Below, piece after piece: positions 37,001 to 43,747 of a stretch of 64,000 nucleotides of DNA. The stretch's first letter is position 1. Each line of letters begins with the position of its first letter. A program made the translations under genes and the position numbers. The stretch covers positions 5,066,748 to 5,130,747 of the forward strand of contig CP058708.1 of the NCBI GenBank assembly GCA_013414765.1, given 5' to 3'. The DNA is from Candidatus Accumulibacter cognatus (lineage in GTDB: Bacteria; Pseudomonadota; Gammaproteobacteria; Burkholderiales; Rhodocyclaceae). A model generated the notes under the pieces. That model was not told the origin of the DNA and did not search any database. It saw nothing but the letters and a program-made list of their open reading frames with translations.

Positions 37001-38443
37001 GGTCTGGCCACTGATGCCGGTCGCGCCGTCGTCCTGCTGGCCGTTGGCGTTGCTGTCGAGCCACAGCCGGTCGCCCAGGCTGGCGGGAGGAATCACCACG
37101 CCCGCATCCAGCGTCGGGTTGTGTTCACCCGAGCCCAGCGTGACGATCTGCGTCTTGCCGGTCGTGGTGTCGGCGTCGGAGTCGCTCATGTCGTTGCCGA
37201 CGTTCTGACCGGTGAACACGGTGCCCGCCGGGGCGGCAAACTGTACCTGGTATTCCACGCCCGGTGTCAGGCCCGTGAATTCGTAGAAACCATCCGTGCC
37301 GGTGGTGGTGGTCGCCGTGGTGTTGTCGCCCGCCGTGGCGATCAGGCCGTCGGTCCCGCCGCCGATCAGGGTCACGGTCTGGCCGCTGATGCCGGTCGCG
37401 CCGTCGTCCTGCTGGCCGTTGGCGTTGCTGTCGAACCACAGCCGGTCGCCCAGGCTGGCGGGCTGGACCAGCCCGGCGTCGATGGTCTGATTCGACCCTC
37501 CTGGGGGAAGTGTAACGACATGACTGAATCCAGAAGTTACATGTGCGTCGCTGTCGGCCGCATCCTGAGCGTTGCCGTTTGCATCCTTCGTAGTGAACTG
37601 ATATGAGGTCGGCGCAATGAATTTCACCTGATAGTTACCCGCCTTGAGGCCAGTGAACTGGTAGTAACCATGCTCGACTGCTGCGGTACTGAAATCGTCG
37701 CCGGTCTTGGTGCTCGAAATGAAATTGCCGCTGCCGTCGTACAATTCGACGACCACATTGTCGACGCCAGCCTCATTGGAATCCTGAAGGCCGTTGCCAT
37801 TACCATCAAACCAAACGTAGTCGCCGAGTCTGGCACTCTGCAGCTGGATGATCAGCGGCTGTACGTTGCCCGTCGGGTCAATGAATGTCGTGAAGAACGC
37901 ATCGGTTGGCAATACGCCGTTACCGCTGGCGATGGCGATGGCGGATTGAGACACCAGGAAGTCGATGTCAGCGGAGCTGACCACGTTATTGCCGCCGTCA
38001 TTCAGGAAGGGCGTCTGGCCTGCAGCGATAATCTGGGCATCGGTAAAGCCGTTGATCTTCCAGATGGCGGTCTGCACTTCACCGTAGTTGAATTGGCCAC
38101 CGAACTTGGGATCGGAAGTCAGATTTTGCGCCAGCAGCCAGTTGATTCGATCGGTCTGTAGCTGCGTCATCACCAGCGAACCGGATGGATCAAACGATGG
38201 TACCGTATTGCCAGGGTAGTTCGTCGTGCCGGAATAGGTGGTCGGCGACAAATTGATGTCGATCAAGGGGGTAAGGCAATAGGCGTCATACACGCCATTG
38301 GGAAGCAACGGGTCTGTGCTGTTCGTGACGATCAGGTCAAGGAAACTCGGCGCACCCTGGTCTGGCTGCTGGGTTGCCGGATTGAATGAAGTGCCGGCCG
38401 CGTTGGTCGCTGGAGAGGTGACACGGATAGTGAATGTGCTCAT
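31094..38443 (-). CDS. giant SdrD_B-repeat surface protein with putative thioester head domain
   Basis: 2449 residues without an obvious Sec signal peptide. Order: N-terminal domain (1-205) with YCLTPL (Cys56) and YGEVQTAIWKI (Gln124), resembling Cys-Gln thioester domains; one divergent SdrD_B repeat; eight nearly identical SdrD_B repeats (about 327-1330; each begins ASLGDRLWLDSNANGQQDDG); two 330-residue repeats (about 1331-2000) combining a DUF11-like half (VTWTYKVTNTGNVAF) with a half resembling PEP-CTERM surface proteins (GGLGVTDSSESGSG, VDNLGGRDNYVLFEF); two more SdrD_B repeats; and a C-terminal region with Ca-binding loops (DLDGNGIQT, DKNGNGKVDSISELFG, DSNGDGLVNAAD). The glycine/aspartate-rich C-terminus and missing signal peptide fit type I secretion (inference). 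It is likely an adhesin or biofilm matrix protein. No secretion genes are adjacent. Confidence 0.88.
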   Translation of the reverse strand: MSTFTIRVTSPATNAAGTSFNPATQQPDQGAPSFLDLIVTNSTDPLLPNGVYDAYCLTPLIDINLSPTTYSGTTNYPGNTVPSFDPSGSLVMTQLQTDRINWLLAQNLTSDPKFGGQFNYGEVQTAIWKINGFTDAQIIAAGQTPFLNDGGNNVVSSADIDFLVSQSAIAIASGNGVLPTDAFFTTFIDPTGNVQPLIIQLQSARLGDYVWFDGNGNGLQDSNEAGVDNVVVELYDGSGNFISSTKTGDDFSTAAVEHGYYQFTGLKAGNYQVKFIAPTSYQFTTKDANGNAQDAADSDAHVTSGFSHVVTLPPGGSNQTIDAGLVQPASLGDRLWFDSNANGQQDDGATGISGQTVTLIGGGTDGLIATAGDNTTATTTTGTDGFYEFTGLTPGVEYQVQFAAPAGTVFTGQNVGNDMSDSDADTTTGKTQIVTLGSGEHNPTLDAGVVIPPASLGDRLWLDSNANGQQDDGATGISGQTVTLIGGGTDGLIATAGDNTTATTTTGTDGFYEFTGLTPGVEYQVQFSDLPAGYLFTSQNVGNDASDSDADTTTGKTQIVTLAPGEHNPTLDAGVVIPPASLGDRLWLDSNANGQQDDGATGISGKTVTLIGGGTDGLIATAGDNTTATTTTGTDGFYEFTGLTPGVEYQVQFSDLPAGYLFTSQNVGNDASDSDADTTTGKTQIVTLAPGEHNPTLDAGVVIPPASLGDRLWLDSNANGQQDDGATGISGKTVTLIGGGTDGLIATAGDNTTATTTTGTDGFYEFTGLTPGVEYQVQFSDLPAGYLFTSQNVGNDASDSDADTTTGKTQIVTLAPGEHNPTLDAGVVIPPASLGDRLWLDSNANGQQDDGATGISGQTVTLIGGGADGLINGVGDTTATTTTGTDGFYEFTGLTPGVEYQVQFSDLPAGYLFTSQNVGNDASDSDADTTTGKTQIVTLAPGEHNPTLDAGVVIPPASLGDRLWLDSNANGQQDDGATGISGQTVTLIGGGADGLINGVGDTTATTTTGTDGFYEFTGLTPGVEYQVQFSDLPAGYLFTSQNVGNDASDSDADTTTGKTQIVTLAPGEHNPTLDAGVVIPPASLGDRLWLDSNANGQQDDGATGISGKTVTLIGGGTDGLIATAGDNTTATTTTGTDGFYEFTGLTPGVEYQVQFSDLPAGYLFTSQNVGNDASDSDADTTTGKTQIVTLGSGEHNPTLDAGVYVPASLGDRLWLDSNANGQQDDGATGISGKTVTLIGGGADGLIATAGDNTTATTTTGTDGFYQFTGLKPGVEYQVQFAAPAGTVFTGQNVGNDASDSDADTTTGKTQIVTLGSGEHNPTLDAGVILVTPKIDIEKTTNGPSNSNATAPDYDNEDAANGAGVPVLTPGSSVTWTYKVTNTGNVAFAKNDVAIVDDNGTTGNTADDLSVANGKITYQSGDTNTNNLLDPGEAWLYKATGTVQNLTAAGAATTFDFSGSSATDGSDGNVRTFTSGALSVKTSAFSRDQSTGTWAQAYLGSYGGGLGVTDSSESGSGDTHTVDNLGGRDNYVLFEFNQNVVVDSAFLGYVVGDSDMSVWIGTRSDPFNNHDTMLSDADLTALGFTEVNLTDLSSTRLADLNAGNVSGNVLVISGWTGDTTPEDRFKIENLTVQPVSGVYENKATVTAPGATSDSDLSHYKNPVVPTPTPKIDIEKTTNGPSNSNATAPDYDNEDAANGAGVPVLTPGSSVTWTYKVTNTGNVAFAKNDVAIVDDNGTTGNTADDLSVANGKITYQSGDTNTNNLLDPGEAWLYKATGTVQNLTAAGAATTFDFSGSSATDGSDGNVRTFTSGALSVKTSAFSRDQSTGTWAQAYLGSYGGGLGVTDSSESGSGDTHTVDNLGGRDNYVLFEFNQNVVVDSAFLGYVVGDSDMSVWIGTRSDPFNNHDTMLSDADLTALGFTEVNLTDLSSTRLADLNAGNVSGNVLVISGWTGDTTPEDRFKIENLTVRQSSPGVYENKATVTAPGATSDSDLSHYKNPAAQPILASLGDRVWEDLNANGVQDTGENGISGVTVKLLNSSDGTVATTTTNASGNYLFSNLTPGDYKVQVVAPTGYYVSPKDQGGNDATDSDIDSTTGKTVLTTLISGENDLSWDAGLYRKASVGDKVWDDMDHDNVQDASEPGIKGITVKLMNAAGTTVLATTTTNSSGNYLFSNLDPGTYVLQFDKTNVQHYNYGQWNNMSNWKWAVKDTGSNDSIDSDVAGDAIATTNVTKTSAFTLVSGQNDLTRDAGITPIAIDLDGNGIQTVSRADSGGSFDLFGNGGAVASGWLSGGDGFLAVDKNGNGKVDSISELFGGTAKGAGFAQLAEYDSNGDGLVNAADAAFADLRIWRDANGNHQTDDGELMTLAEAGVSELATAYTELPFLDRQGNVHLERSSATMSDGQTVDMTDVYFSVAAQDAAAAGVTLTGIAELLNANGGQTPVDAGWLFS
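32451..34452 (-). repeat. two tandem copies of a ~1-kb segment in the adhesin gene
   Basis: Copy one (32451-33447) and copy two (33462-34452) are almost identical at the nucleotide level, with differences concentrated where the copies join (around 32528-32545 and 33535-33552). The near-perfect identity, including synonymous sites, indicates recent duplication or ongoing gene conversion. Confidence 0.92.
34453..37462 (-). repeat. array of eight 375-378-bp tandem repeats in the adhesin gene
   Basis: The marker GCCACAGCCGG recurs at 34801, 35176, 35551, 35926, 36304, 36682 and 37060, and as ACCACAGCCGG at 37435, giving periods of 375 or 378 bp. Each unit encodes one SdrD_B domain of 125-126 residues. 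The 3-bp difference reflects two variants of a loop (GGTDGLIATAGDN or GGADGLINGVGD). Units are mosaics of a few variant segments. Confidence 0.95.
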
Positions 38444-38589
38444 GGCTTGGGTTTCTGGGTCAAAGATAAGTAGTCAGAACAGCCATTTTGCATCCTGCTG
38501 CGAATTTCACCAGGACTTCTTCCACAGACGCTGAAGATGATGGCAGTCGGCTTGATGATCGGCACCTAACGCCGAAAACGCCGGGAATC

Positions 38590-38615
38590 AAGGGGCAGGA
38601 ATCGAAATGCCCCTT
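38590..38615 (-). terminator. probable terminator after the mini PEP-CTERM gene
   Basis: AAGGGGCA and TGCCCCTT form an 8-bp stem with a 10-nt loop. On the minus strand the stem ends in TT and is followed by GATTCC, a short T-poor tail. It lies 23 nt after the stop at 38639 and before the adhesin gene. Confidence 0.5.
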
Positions 38616-38638
38616 CTCCAGGCGTGAGTGACTCGGCT

Positions 38639-38788
38639 TTACTTCTTGTTACGCCGGGCTACCAGCATCGCGACAGCTGCAGCGGCTACCAGCGCCAGCG
38701 ATTCGGGCTCCGGAACGTGCAGCACAGGAGCCGCAACAGCAGAAATTGCAGTAGACATCAGGACAGCGATAGAGAACAGTGCGCGCAT
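38639..38788 (-). CDS. 49-residue mini PEP-CTERM protein
   Basis: The ATG at 38788 follows an AGGAG ribosome site 8 nt away; the frame ends at TAA 38639. The product has a signal peptide (MRALFSIAVLMSTAISAVAA) and, nine residues later, a PEP-CTERM sorting signal: VPEPESLALVAAAAVAMLVA followed by RRNKK. In exosortase systems this tail (VPEP, hydrophobic helix, basic end) is recognised and cut by EpsH-type exosortase, so the mature peptide would be only a handful of residues. A strong RpoN promoter lies upstream. It precedes the adhesin gene on the same strand but a hairpin separates them. Function unknown. Confidence 0.82.
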   Translation of the reverse strand: MRALFSIAVLMSTAISAVAAPVLHVPEPESLALVAAAAVAMLVARRNKK

Positions 38789-38869
38789 GGGAAAACTCCT
38801 CTTGAGAACAGTTGATCATTGATTAACACTTTTACTGCCCACTGATTGAGCGGCAGCCAAAGCGCACAA

Positions 38870-38886
38870 AGCATCAATCGTGCCAA
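38870..38886 (-). promoter_or_regulatory. sigma-54 (RpoN) -24/-12 promoter of the mini PEP-CTERM gene
   Basis: The minus strand reads TTGGCACGATTGATGCT, matching YTGGCACGRNNNTTGCW at all specified positions but one, with GG and GC exactly 10 nt apart. The predicted start is about 70 nt upstream of the ATG at 38788. An upstream activator (PrsR-type in known exosortase systems) would be needed; none is in the window. Confidence 0.8.
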
Positions 38887-38983
38887 CTGATCTCATGATC
38901 TGGTTTAAAAATGAATCTCGTCTTCGGCGACAGGATCGTCCCACCGAACTGTAAGAAATTCCGACACCTGGTCGGCAGCGATG

Positions 38984-39011
38984 TTGACGACCAACTATTT
39001 CAGACTAAACT
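38984..39011 (+). promoter_or_regulatory. candidate promoter of the toxin-antitoxin pair
   Basis: TTGACG (38984-38989) and TAAACT (39006-39011) are 16 bp apart, placing a start about 28 nt before the antitoxin ATG. No clear operator palindrome was identified. Confidence 0.35.
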
Positions 39012-39045
39012 AAGCGGACTAGATTTACAGGCGCAGGAGCCGTTC

Positions 39046-39297
39046 ATGCAAACGTTCAACATTCACGATGCCAAGACCCAGCTATCTCGCCTGGTCGAAC
39101 AAGCCGCCAAGGGTGAGTCATTCGTGATCGCCAAAGCCGGTAAGCCTATGGTCAAGGTGATGGCGCTCAATGCACCAGAGTCCTCTCAAATGAAACGGAT
39201 CGGCTTTCTGGCCGGTCAGGTCACTGTGCCGGCAGCCAGGGTATTCAATGCGTTGGGAAGCGAAGAAATCGTAGCGATGTTCGCTTGTGAGGAATGA
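39046..39297 (+). CDS. Phd/YefM-family antitoxin
   Basis: 83 residues from the ATG at 39046, preceded by CAGGAG; the frame is open upstream but without a ribosome site. The Phd/YefM fold signature is FNIHDAKTQLSRLVEQAAKG, then SFVIAKAGKPMVKVM. These antitoxins bind their own promoter and neutralise a PIN-domain or RelE-type toxin. The stop overlaps the toxin ATG by 4 nt, the usual TA arrangement. Confidence 0.9.
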   Translation: MQTFNIHDAKTQLSRLVEQAAKGESFVIAKAGKPMVKVMALNAPESSQMKRIGFLAGQVTVPAARVFNALGSEEIVAMFACEE

Positions 39298-39698
39298 AGC
39301 TCCTGCTCGATACTCATCTGCTGCTTTGGAGCGGGGTGTCGGGAAACGACACGGCGAGCGGATCTCTGCCGACGGAGGTGTCCGCACTGATCAAGGACGA
39401 GACGAATGCCTTGTATTTCAGCCCCGCCAGCATTTGGGAGGTCGCCATCAAGAATGCGCTCGCCAGGGCCGACTTTCGTGTTGACCCGCACCTGTTCCGG
39501 CGCGCACTCCTCGACAACGGCTATATCGAGCTGCCCATCAACAGCGAGCACACCGCAGGGTTGGCAAATTTGCCTGATCATCACCAAGATCCTTTCGACC
39601 GACTTCTGATTGCCCAGGCGACGGTCGAAGGCATCACTCTGCTGACCAATGACGTCCAGGTGGCCGCCTACCGCATGAGTCCGATTCGGCTGGTCTAA
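39294..39698 (+). CDS. vapC: VapC-like PIN-domain toxin
   Basis: 134 residues. Acidic PIN residues are in LLLDTHLLLW (Asp6), SPASIWEVAIK (Glu), DPFDRLLIAQA (Asp) and LLTNDVQ (Asp). It is expected to be a Mg-dependent endoribonuclease acting on tRNA or rRNA, held in check by the upstream antitoxin. The subgroup with Phd/YefM partners and the opening MKLLLDTHLLLW is widespread. It looks intact. Confidence 0.9.
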   Translation: MKLLLDTHLLLWSGVSGNDTASGSLPTEVSALIKDETNALYFSPASIWEVAIKNALARADFRVDPHLFRRALLDNGYIELPINSEHTAGLANLPDHHQDPFDRLLIAQATVEGITLLTNDVQVAAYRMSPIRLV

Positions 39699-39853
39699 GA
39701 GCGATCGACCTCCCGTGCGGCTGCCAGTCCGCTCGCCTGCCCGCCCTCTGCCGTGCATACCCCAGACTCATGACGTTTCCTGCTTCAAGGACGACCGCAA
39801 GGTGGCACATCGGGATCACCACGAAACTCACGCAGTCGCCCCTCAAGAAGACC

Positions 39854-40336
39854 TCAAGCCCCCCGGCAGATCAGCACCACCGCCTCGGTGGCGATGCCCT
39901 CACCACGGCCGACAAAGCCCAGCCGTTCGGCGGTCTTGGCCTTGATGTTCACACAGCTTGCAGGCACCTGCAGGTCGGCAGCGATGTTGGCGACCATCTG
40001 CGGCAGGTGTGGTGCCATCTTCGGCTGCTCCGCGATGATCGTCGCGTCGACATTGCCCACCCGCCAGCCGGCCTGCGCCAGCAGCGCAAGTGTCGCGCGC
40101 AGCAACTGCCGACTGTCGGCACCCCGATGGCGGGCATCGGTATCGGGAAAATGACGACCGATGTCACCGAGCGCAGCGGCGCCGAGCAGTGCGTCGGTGA
40201 TCGCGTGCAGCAGCGCATCCGCATCGGAATGGCCGAGCAGGCCGCAGACATGCGGAATGTCGACACCGCCGAGGATCAGCTTGCGTCCTGGAACCAGTGC
40301 GTGAATGTCGCAACCTTGTCCGATACGAACGGTCAT
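39854..40336 (-). CDS. ispF: 2-C-methyl-D-erythritol 2,4-cyclodiphosphate synthase
   Basis: 160 residues from the ATG at 40336 (an ATG 15 nt upstream at 40351 is also in frame). Metal and substrate residues are in [34 protein letters not shown] and [10 protein letters not shown]; the end has [19 protein letters not shown]. It makes MEcPP in the MEP pathway. ispD lies upstream on the same strand but is separated by 124 nt that contain an intergenic repeat, whereas the two genes are usually abutting. Confidence 0.96.
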   Translation of the reverse strand: MTVRIGQGCDIHALVPGRKLILGGVDIPHVCGLLGHSDADALLHAITDALLGAAALGDIGRHFPDTDARHRGADSRQLLRATLALLAQAGWRVGNVDATIIAEQPKMAPHLPQMVANIAADLQVPASCVNIKAKTAERLGFVGRGEGIATEAVVLICRGA

Positions 40337-40358
40337 GACTTTTCCAGACACCTTCGAC

Positions 40359-40447
40359 CATGAAAGTCATGACCGTTTCCCTCTCCCCCGACCCCTCCCC
40401 CGCGAGGAGGTAGGGAAGATTCGTGAGTCGCTGACGCGACTTCCACA
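40359..40447. repeat. interspersed intergenic repeat, copy B, between ispF and ispD
   Basis: Starts CATGAAAGTCATGAC, contains a C-rich core (ACCCCTCCCCCGCGAG), and ends GAGTCGCTGACGCGACTT. The borders match copy A at 26335-26570, but the interior is much shorter, so the family varies in length. Confidence 0.8.
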
Positions 40448-40460
40448 TTAATCATTGGCA

Positions 40461-41159
40461 TCATTGGCCCCCCTGCATTCTCGCCAGCAGGATCAGTTCC
40501 GCCAGTCGCAGATCGACCGGATAGGTGACCTTGAGGTTGCTGGCGTCACCCTGCACCAGTTTCGGCCTGAAACCGGCGGCTTCGACGGCCGACGCCTCAT
40601 CGGTACTGGCGAGCGGCTCGACCAGAACCCGGGCCAACAGGCCATAACGAAACATCTGCGGTGTCTGCGCCTGCCACAGGCCGTCGCGCGGCTCGGTACC
40701 GGCCACGCGCTCGCCGGCGTCGGCGCGTTTCAGCGTGTCCGCCACCGGCACCGCGAGAAGGCCGCCGATGGGATCGTCGGCGAGTTCGTCGCAAAGGGCC
40801 GTCAACATCGCCTGCGAAAGACAGGGTCGCGCGGCATCATGCACCAGCACCCAGTCTTCGTCATCGGCAGCCGTCGCCGCAGCGTCGAGGCCATTGCGGA
40901 CGCTGGCGGATCGCGTCGCACCTCCACAATAAATGGTTTCAAGTTTATAGCCTAGACTTGTCCAATCATGCTGTCGCCACCATCTATCCTCTGGCGACAG
41001 CACCACCCAGACACGCTCGATGCGCGGATGGTGACAAAGAACCGCGAGACTGTGATAGATCAATGGTTGACCGGCAAGCATCTGATATTGTTTGGGCGTC
41101 TCGCCGCCAAAGCGCGATCCCGAACCGGCGGCAGGAACGATTGCGTAGTAGTTTGGCAT
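40461..41159 (-). CDS. ispD: 2-C-methyl-D-erythritol 4-phosphate cytidylyltransferase
   Basis: 232 residues. CTP-binding signature at the N-terminus ([18 protein letters not shown]), [11 protein letters not shown] in the middle, and [10 protein letters not shown]-type segment ([10 protein letters not shown]), then [15 protein letters not shown]-like [15 protein letters not shown]. It attaches CMP to MEP. It is divergent from the MEMO1 gene, with about 137 nt between them. Confidence 0.96.
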   Translation of the reverse strand: MPNYYAIVPAAGSGSRFGGETPKQYQMLAGQPLIYHSLAVLCHHPRIERVWVVLSPEDRWWRQHDWTSLGYKLETIYCGGATRSASVRNGLDAAATAADDEDWVLVHDAARPCLSQAMLTALCDELADDPIGGLLAVPVADTLKRADAGERVAGTEPRDGLWQAQTPQMFRYGLLARVLVEPLASTDEASAVEAAGFRPKLVQGDASNLKVTYPVDLRLAELILLARMQGGQ

Positions 41160-41296
41160 GGCGTAATTTTAACCAGTTATACGCACAGGGATGGCGAAAT
41201 GAATCCGCGGTGTTGCGGCCAGACGATCACTGCCACGCCCATCCCGTGGTCACGGCGGCCCTCTGGTCGAGCCGCCCTTCATCGAGGAGCAAGCAC

Positions 41297-42115
41297 GTGA
41301 CGCACTCAACCCAGCCAATCCGTCCGGCCGCAGTTGCCGGCATGTTCTACCCCGGCTCCCCTTCGGCTCTGGCGCGCGACCTCCAGCAAATGCTGAGCCA
41401 CCCGCCACCGGCACCCGGCATCCGCCCGAAGGCGATCATTGCCCCGCATGCCGGCTATGTCTATTCGGGCCCGATCGCGGCCAGCATCTATGCGCCGCTC
41501 GCGAACCTGCGCGAGCGCATTCGTCGCGTGATCCTGCTCGGACCGACCCACCGGGTCGCGGTCGATGGGCTGGCGCTGCCCTCCTCCCGCGCCTTCGCCA
41601 CCCCGCTCGGCGTCGTCCAGCTCGACCAGGAAGCCATGGCCAGCATCGAACCATTGCCGCAGGTCATCGTCAGCGACGCCGCGCATGCCCTCGAACACTC
41701 GCTGGAAGTGCAGCTTCCTTTCCTGCAGACGGTGCTTGCCGGGTTCACGCTGTTGCCGCTCGCGGTCGGCCGCGCTTCGGCTGCAGCGGTGGCGGAAGTG
41801 CTCGAATGCGTGTGGGGAGGAGATGAGACGCTGATCGTGATCAGCTCCGATCTTTCGCACTACCTGCCCTACGCGCTGGCCCGGGAGACCGACAGCAACA
41901 CCGCGCGACACATTGTCGCGCTCGATGCGCACCTCGACCATCAACAGGCGTGTGGCGCGACACCGGTCAATGGCCTGTTGCTGGCTGCGCGTCGGCACGG
42001 ATTGCAGGCCAGACTGATCGATCTGCGCAATTCCGGCGACACCGCCGGCGACCGGTCGCGAGTCGTCGGCTACGGCGCCTTCAGTTTCAGCGCGGAGCCC
42101 GCACATGCCCACTGA
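41297..42115 (+). CDS. amrB: AmmeMemoRadiSam system protein B (MEMO1 family)
   Basis: 272 residues from a GTG at 41297 preceded by GAGGAG; an ATG at 41342 would cut the conserved start. MEMO features: RPAAVAGMFYPGSP, IAPHAGYVYSGPIAASIY, LLGPTHRVAVDGLALP, DAAHALEHSLEVQLPFLQ and VISSDLSHYLPYALA. The fold resembles class III extradiol dioxygenases, and metal-site histidines are present (APHAGY, GPTH, EHSLEVQ). It is one of three genes that co-occur across bacteria and archaea; the biochemical role is not established. It overlaps the next gene by 11 nt. Confidence 0.93.
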   Translation: MTHSTQPIRPAAVAGMFYPGSPSALARDLQQMLSHPPPAPGIRPKAIIAPHAGYVYSGPIAASIYAPLANLRERIRRVILLGPTHRVAVDGLALPSSRAFATPLGVVQLDQEAMASIEPLPQVIVSDAAHALEHSLEVQLPFLQTVLAGFTLLPLAVGRASAAAVAEVLECVWGGDETLIVISSDLSHYLPYALARETDSNTARHIVALDAHLDHQQACGATPVNGLLLAARRHGLQARLIDLRNSGDTAGDRSRVVGYGAFSFSAEPAHAH

Positions 42116-42653
42116 CGCCTTGGGCAGCGCTTTGCTGTCGATCGCCCGCAACGCGATCGCCAAGCGTTTCGGACTCGCCGCGCGGGCCGTTGATCCGCTC
42201 CCGGAACTTGCCGAACCGGCAGCGACGTTCGTCACCCTCACCCAGGACGGTCGGTTGCGCGGTTGCATCGGCAGCCTCGAAGCACACCGGCCGCTCGCCA
42301 CCGACGTCGCTGAAAACGCCGTTGCCGCGGCCTTTCTTGATACGCGCTTTGCGCCCTTGAGTCAGGCGGAGTTTGTACGCACGTGCGTCGAGGTTTCACT
42401 GCTGACGCCGGCCGAGCCCTTCGCCATCGTCGACGAGGCCGACGCGCTGGCGCGTCTGCGACCCGGCATCGACGGCCTGATTGTGAGTTACGGCAGGCGG
42501 CGCGCGACCTTCCTGCCGCAGGTCTGGGAGTCGCTCCCCGAGCCCCGCCAATTCCTGGCACAACTGAAACTCAAAGCCGGGCTGCCCGCCGACTTCTGGC
42601 ACGAGCAGCTCGTCCTCGCGCGTTATGGAGTCCGAAAATGGAAAGAGAACTAG
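42105..42653 (+). CDS. amrA: AmmeMemoRadiSam system protein A (AMMECR1 domain)
   Basis: 182 residues. AMMECR1 signature: FVTLTQDGRLRGCIGSLEAHRPL, then AFLDTRFAPLSQAEF, VEVSLLTPAEP and a C-terminal YGRRRATFLPQVWESLP. The LRGCIG motif is the invariant core of the family. It overlaps amrB by 11 nt and the radical SAM gene by 16 nt, so the three are translated together. Confidence 0.94.
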   Translation: MPTDALGSALLSIARNAIAKRFGLAARAVDPLPELAEPAATFVTLTQDGRLRGCIGSLEAHRPLATDVAENAVAAAFLDTRFAPLSQAEFVRTCVEVSLLTPAEPFAIVDEADALARLRPGIDGLIVSYGRRRATFLPQVWESLPEPRQFLAQLKLKAGLPADFWHEQLVLARYGVRKWKEN

Positions 42654-43747
42654 ACCATTCACCCAAGGTGCCGGAATCGGCACATCCGGGTCGCTGGTGG
42701 CACGCCATCGAAGACGAACGCATTCAGTGCGACCTCTGTCCGCGTGACTGTAGACTGCATGAGGGTCAGCGCGGCGCCTGCTTCGTTCGCCAGAACCTCG
42801 GTGGTCAGATGGTGCTGACCACCTACGGGCGTTCGTCGGGCTTCTGCATCGATCCGATCGAGAAAAAGCCGCTCAACCACTTCTATCCCGGCTCGTCGAT
42901 CCTCTCCTTCGGCACTGCCGGTTGCAATCTCGCCTGCAAATTCTGTCAGAACTGGGACATCTCGAAGTCGAAAGACATGGACCGACTGCTCGACGCCGCG
43001 ACTCCCGAGGGCATCGCCGCCGCAGCGGTTGCCTACGGCGCCCAGTCGGTAGCCTTCACCTACAACGACCCGGTCATCTTCGCCGAATACGCGATCGACA
43101 CTGCGCGGGCCTGCCATGAACGCGACGTCAGGACCGTGGCTGTCACTGCCGGCTACATCCATCCCGAGCCGGCGCGCGAGTTCTACGCCGTTCTGGACGC
43201 CGCCAACGTCGATCTCAAGGCCTTCACCGACGATTTCTACTTCAGGCTCTGCGGAGGCCACCTGCAACCGGTACTCGACATCCTCGCCTACATCCATCAT
43301 GAAACGAAGTGCTGGCTCGAAATCACCACCCTGCTGATTCCGGGCAAGAACGATTCCGCTGACGAAATCAAGGCACTCGCCGACTGGGTGGCGCGCGAAC
43401 TGGGGCCGGAAGTCCCGCTGCACTTCACCGCCTTCCATCCCGACTGGAAAATGAGCGACTTGCCTCGGACCCCGCCGTCGACACTGACACAGGCGCGGCG
43501 CATCGCCATCGACGCCGGCCTGCACTACGTGTACACCGGCAATGTGCACGACAGCGAAGGTGGAACCACCTTCTGCCCGTCTTGCCAGGCTGCCCTGATC
43601 GAGCGCGACTGGTACAGCATCCGGCATTACGACCTGCCGAGCGATGGCCGCTGCCCCCACTGCGGAACCTTGATTGCCGGCCACTTCACCCGTTTCGGCA
43701 AGCCTTTCGGACCGCGTCGCGTGCCGGTGCGGCTGGAGCGGCGGTGA
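42638..43747 (+). CDS. amrS: AmmeMemoRadiSam system radical SAM enzyme
   Basis: 369 residues from the ATG at 42638 (GGAG ribosome site). N-terminal cysteines CDLCPRDCRL; radical SAM cluster TAGCNLACKFCQNWDISK (CxxxCxxC); VAFTYNDPVIFAEYA; and a C-terminal zinc-ribbon-like pair (CPSCQAAL and CPHCGTL). It is related to the pyruvate formate-lyase-activating enzyme class. The gene overlaps amrA and is followed by a GTG start that overlaps its stop by 4 nt. Confidence 0.95.
   Translation: MERELDHSPKVPESAHPGRWWHAIEDERIQCDLCPRDCRLHEGQRGACFVRQNLGGQMVLTTYGRSSGFCIDPIEKKPLNHFYPGSSILSFGTAGCNLACKFCQNWDISKSKDMDRLLDAATPEGIAAAAVAYGAQSVAFTYNDPVIFAEYAIDTARACHERDVRTVAVTAGYIHPEPAREFYAVLDAANVDLKAFTDDFYFRLCGGHLQPVLDILAYIHHETKCWLEITTLLIPGKNDSADEIKALADWVARELGPEVPLHFTAFHPDWKMSDLPRTPPSTLTQARRIAIDAGLHYVYTGNVHDSEGGTTFCPSCQAALIERDWYSIRHYDLPSDGRCPHCGTLIAGHFTRFGKPFGPRRVPVRLERR

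Noticed and set aside
34453-37462. Regularly spaced repeats that could suggest a CRISPR array.
   Set aside because: The period is 375-378 bp, the whole unit is repeated without unique spacers, and it encodes protein domains.
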